The notes below the pieces were generated by a model. It was not told the DNA's origin. It did not search any database and saw only the letters and a program-made list of their open reading frames with translations. Of a stretch of DNA of 64,000 nt, positions 61,818 through 64,000 are shown piece after piece (position 1 is the first letter of the stretch; each line of letters opens with the position of its first letter). The DNA is from an uncultured Bariatricus sp. (GTDB lineage: Bacteria > Bacillota > Clostridia > Lachnospirales > Lachnospiraceae), in NCBI GenBank assembly GCA_934307065.1, contig CAKRCD010000013.1, positions 1 through 64,000 of the forward strand, given 5' to 3'. A program made the position numbers and the translations under genes.

Positions 61818-63173
61818 ATGAAGATGCTACAAAAAGATATGACAAGCGGGAGTCCTGCAAAGATGATTTTTCATTTTACACTCCCTATATTCATAGGAAA
61901 TGTATTTCAGCAGTTTTACAGTATGGCAGATACGGTAATTGTAGGGAAGTTCATCGGAACAAAGGCACTGGCAGCAGTGGGAAGTACGGGAACGATTATG
62001 TTTTTAATCAATGGATTCGTACTGGGAATGACGGCGGGATTTACGGTGCTGACCGCCCAGAAATTCGGAGCAGGAGACATGAAAGCCATGCGGCAGACTG
62101 TGGGAAGCGCAGCCCTTCTAGGCATTATCATGTCCGTAATTCTGACAGTTGTCGGAATGCTTGGCATGCGGCCGTTGTTGACCTTTATGCAGACACCGGA
62201 TGATATTTTCCGAGATGCCTATGCTTATATTATGGTTATCTGCGCAGGAATTGGAGCACAGATGCTTTATAATTTGTTGTCCAGTGTACTGCGTGCCCTC
62301 GGAAACAGCAAAGTGCCACTGTATTTTCTGGTTCTTGCGGCACTTTTAAATATTGTACTGGATATGGTATTTATCATCGTATTTCATATGGGAGCGGCAG
62401 GAGCTGCCTGGGCAACCATAGTATCCCAGGGAATCTCAGGCTTGTTGTGTCTAGTGTATATCGTCAAGGCAGTTCCGGTGCTGCATCTGCAAAAAGAGGA
62501 TTGGAAGCCAAATCTGCGTTTGCTGAAAATTCAGCTTTCCGTAGGACTTCCCATGGCACTTCAGTATTCCATTACTGCCATCGGAACTATGATGGTACAG
62601 ACTGCACTGAATCTTCTTGGATCAACCCAGGTAGCTGCATTTACCGCGGCAAGTAAAATCGAGCAGGTTGTTACGCAGGCTTATGTGGCAATGGGAACGA
62701 CCATGGCAACCTACTGCGCCCAGAATATGGGAGCCGGTAAGATTCGCCGAATCCGTCAGGGCTTTAAAGCCATTACGATTATGGGAATTATTTATTCCGT
62801 GATAGTGGCGGCAGTTATTATGACGGTTGGAAAATATATGACGTACCTGTTCTTGTCCGGAGATTTGACCGAGATTATGCAGTCAGTAGATATTTATCTG
62901 AAATGCGCAGGTGCCTTTTTCATTCCGCTGACCGTGGTAAATGTTTACCGCAACGGCATTCAGGGAATGGGTTATGGACTGCTTCCGATGATGGCAGGTG
63001 TTGCGGAACTCATCGGAAGGGGAGTAGTTGCGATTCTTGCGACCAGACAAAAGAGTTATGTCGGAGTCTGTATGGCAAGTCCGGCAGCGTGGGTACTTGC
63101 AGGGGGACTGCTGCTCATGATGTATTATTATGTGATTCGGCAGAATGAAAAAAGATTTGGAAAAGAAGATTAA
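61818..63173 (+). CDS. MATE family efflux transporter
   Basis: 451 residues, about twelve TM helices. The opening SPAKMIFHFTLPIFIGNVFQ with FYSMADTVIVGKFIGTKAL matches the same MATE subgroup as the first MATE gene of the window. The second half has QAYVAMGTTMATYCAQNMGAG. The start is placed at 61818 with AGAGG 7 nt upstream. A TTG 13 codons earlier lies just after the -10 box and is unlikely. It diverges from a multidrug-type ABC exporter, making this a two-exporter locus. Confidence 0.92.
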   Translation: MKMLQKDMTSGSPAKMIFHFTLPIFIGNVFQQFYSMADTVIVGKFIGTKALAAVGSTGTIMFLINGFVLGMTAGFTVLTAQKFGAGDMKAMRQTVGSAALLGIIMSVILTVVGMLGMRPLLTFMQTPDDIFRDAYAYIMVICAGIGAQMLYNLLSSVLRALGNSKVPLYFLVLAALLNIVLDMVFIIVFHMGAAGAAWATIVSQGISGLLCLVYIVKAVPVLHLQKEDWKPNLRLLKIQLSVGLPMALQYSITAIGTMMVQTALNLLGSTQVAAFTAASKIEQVVTQAYVAMGTTMATYCAQNMGAGKIRRIRQGFKAITIMGIIYSVIVAAVIMTVGKYMTYLFLSGDLTEIMQSVDIYLKCAGAFFIPLTVVNVYRNGIQGMGYGLLPMMAGVAELIGRGVVAILATRQKSYVGVCMASPAAWVLAGGLLLMMYYYVIRQNEKRFGKED

Positions 63174-63222
63174 AAATGTGGATTTAAAAGAGATTGCGTA
63201 TTCCTACAATCGAAGAAATATA

Positions 63223-63274
63223 AAAATACCAGTCTTTCGTGTTAGAACACCTGACATGAAAGACTGGTATTTTA
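63223..63274. terminator. Bidirectional terminator, MATE gene / yqeY
   Basis: AAAATACCAGTCTTTC and GAAAGACTGGTATTTT form a perfect 16-bp stem with an AT-rich flank on both sides. Confidence 0.9.
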
Positions 63275-63289
63275 GTTTCAAAAACGTAA

Positions 63290-63736
63290 TTACTGCAGCA
63301 TGCCCATGAGAATCTGGTTTACCAGTGAACCGTCGGCTTTGCCTTTTACTTGAGGCATTAATTCTTTCATGATGCGGCCTTTGTCCTTAGCGGTTGGTGT
63401 TTCGATTTCCAGTTTTGCCAAAACAGCAGCGATCACTTCTTTGATTTCTGTTTCATCCATCATTTTAGGTGCATAGTTTTCCAGTACAGCAAGACGTTTC
63501 TTGCATTCGTCGATAATATCGGCACGGTCTGCCGGAGTCATTTCCAAAGTTTCCTTTGTCTGTTTGATTTCCTTTAAGATAACCTGAATTTCTTCTTCTT
63601 CAGTCAAATCAGCACGTTTGTCAATTGCTTTGTTCTTCAGCGCAGCGAGGAGTGCAGATAAGGTTTCCTTGGTATCTTTATCTTTTGCTTTCATAGCAGC
63701 GACCATAGCGCTTCTTACTTCATCAATTTTACTCAT
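63290..63736 (-). CDS. yqeY: GatB/YqeY domain protein
   Basis: 148 residues, all helical, the normal YqeY size. The family pattern shows as SKIDEVRSAMVAAMKAKDK, then LSALLAALKNKAIDKR, EEEIQVILKEIKQTKET and the C-terminal DKGRIMKELMPQVKGKADG. The fold is the tRNA-binding tail of GatB. Free-standing YqeY is thought to act in tRNA metabolism, with no proven reaction. Ribosome site GGAGG. It sits alone after the bidirectional terminator. Confidence 0.92.
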   Translation of the reverse strand: MSKIDEVRSAMVAAMKAKDKDTKETLSALLAALKNKAIDKRADLTEEEEIQVILKEIKQTKETLEMTPADRADIIDECKKRLAVLENYAPKMMDETEIKEVIAAVLAKLEIETPTAKDKGRIMKELMPQVKGKADGSLVNQILMGMLQ

Positions 63737-63809
63737 GTTCCTACCTCCAGTGAAAATATATTCTACCTATGAGTTTAGCACCCTTATGCGAAAAATACCA
63801 GTAAAAATA

Positions 63810-63838
63810 TTGTTTCTGATGACAAGAAAAGATATAAT
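63810..63838 (+). promoter_or_regulatory. Promoter of the radical SAM gene
   Basis: -35 TTGTTT, 17-nt spacer, -10 TATAAT. Confidence 0.75.
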
Positions 63839-63891
63839 GGGTACAATTGATTTACCACAAATAAAAAAAGATAGAGAGTGAGGAACAGACC

Positions 63892-64000
63892 ATGGCAGCA
63901 TGCACACTTTGTCCGAGACATTGTATGGCAGACCGGGAAAATGGAAAAAGTGGATTTTGTGGAGAGACTGAGCAGATCCGGGTGGCAAGGGCGGCGCTTC
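63892..64000 (+). CDS. Radical SAM protein, N-terminal fragment cut by window edge
   Basis: Only the first 36 codons are present. The product starts MAACTLCPRHCMADR and continues to CGETEQIRVARAAL. The leading CxxCPRxC and following Cys form the extra N-terminal cluster seen in PFL-activase-like and AmmeMemoRadiSam-type radical SAM proteins; the SAM-binding CxxxCxxC would lie beyond the edge. Ribosome site GTGAGGA. Substrate cannot be told. Confidence 0.7.
   Translation, partial: MAACTLCPRHCMADRENGKSGFCGETEQIRVARAAL

Overview
The window looks like a chromosomal segment of a spore-forming Firmicute, most likely a Lachnospiraceae relative of gut Blautia, Dorea or Ruminococcus-like clostridia. 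The evidence is AT-leaning codon use, strong AGGAGG ribosome sites, and a low-GC pattern of sigma-A promoters and U-tailed terminators. The gene content also fits: GlnRS, AsnA, class III RNR, GerA-type germination protein, DUF4317, DUF1540, TIGR04076, an AI-2E exporter and several MATE pumps. It reads as core and nutritional genome. I saw no phage, integrase, transposase, CRISPR array or recognised defence system.

Layout. 1-5.5 kb: the end of a tRNA-Met gene, a small acidic membrane protein, then a housekeeping run of ispF, a GNAT acetyltransferase, cysS, mrnC and rlmB, closed by tRNA-Thr. 5.5-5.8 kb: an intergenic stretch dominated by a very long imperfect hairpin. 5.8-16.4 kb: a peptide-use module. 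A divergent M42 aminopeptidase and an RpiR-type regulator face a complete oligopeptide ABC importer (oppABCDF) that runs into tldD-tldE proteases. A similar inverted repeat overlaps both the M42 and the oppA -10 boxes. 16.4-25.4 kb: a MATE pump, glnS, a heterodimeric ABC exporter whose two ATPase halves are degenerate in complementary ways, a cysteine-rich tandem-repeat membrane protein and cardiolipin synthase. 25.5-38 kb: purA, a lipoprotein, asnA, a SEC-C protein with a 47-residue upstream gene, a DUF1540 protein, an AI-2E-family exporter, a one-carbon pair (fchA, folD), an alanine symporter, and the anaerobic ribonucleotide reductase set nrdD-nrdG-dut.

38-43 kb: an unusual multidomain regulator is divergent from an M20 amidohydrolase plus MFS transporter, followed by a lone GerA-type germination protein. 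43.9-49.7 kb: a MATE pump, an SseB-like protein, a large MalT/LuxR-type regulator and a DUF3137 protein. 49.8-57.8 kb: an ABC-F ATPase with DUF4317 on the minus strand, then a giant RND exporter with a built-in coiled-coil insertion, a pyridoxal/pyridoxamine kinase and a TIGR04076 protein. 57.9-64 kb: a TM287/288-like heterodimeric ABC exporter, a third MATE pump, a YqeY-like protein and the start of a radical SAM gene.

The points I find most worth following are: the FolD homologue that lacks the usual Lys and Gln of its active site and sits directly downstream of an FchA-type cyclohydrolase; the RND pump in which a roughly 250-residue coiled coil replaces one docking subdomain; the 165-nt hairpin behind the M42 gene; and the shared inverted repeat in the peptide-use module. 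No similarity search or folding program was run. Family names rest on motif recognition.
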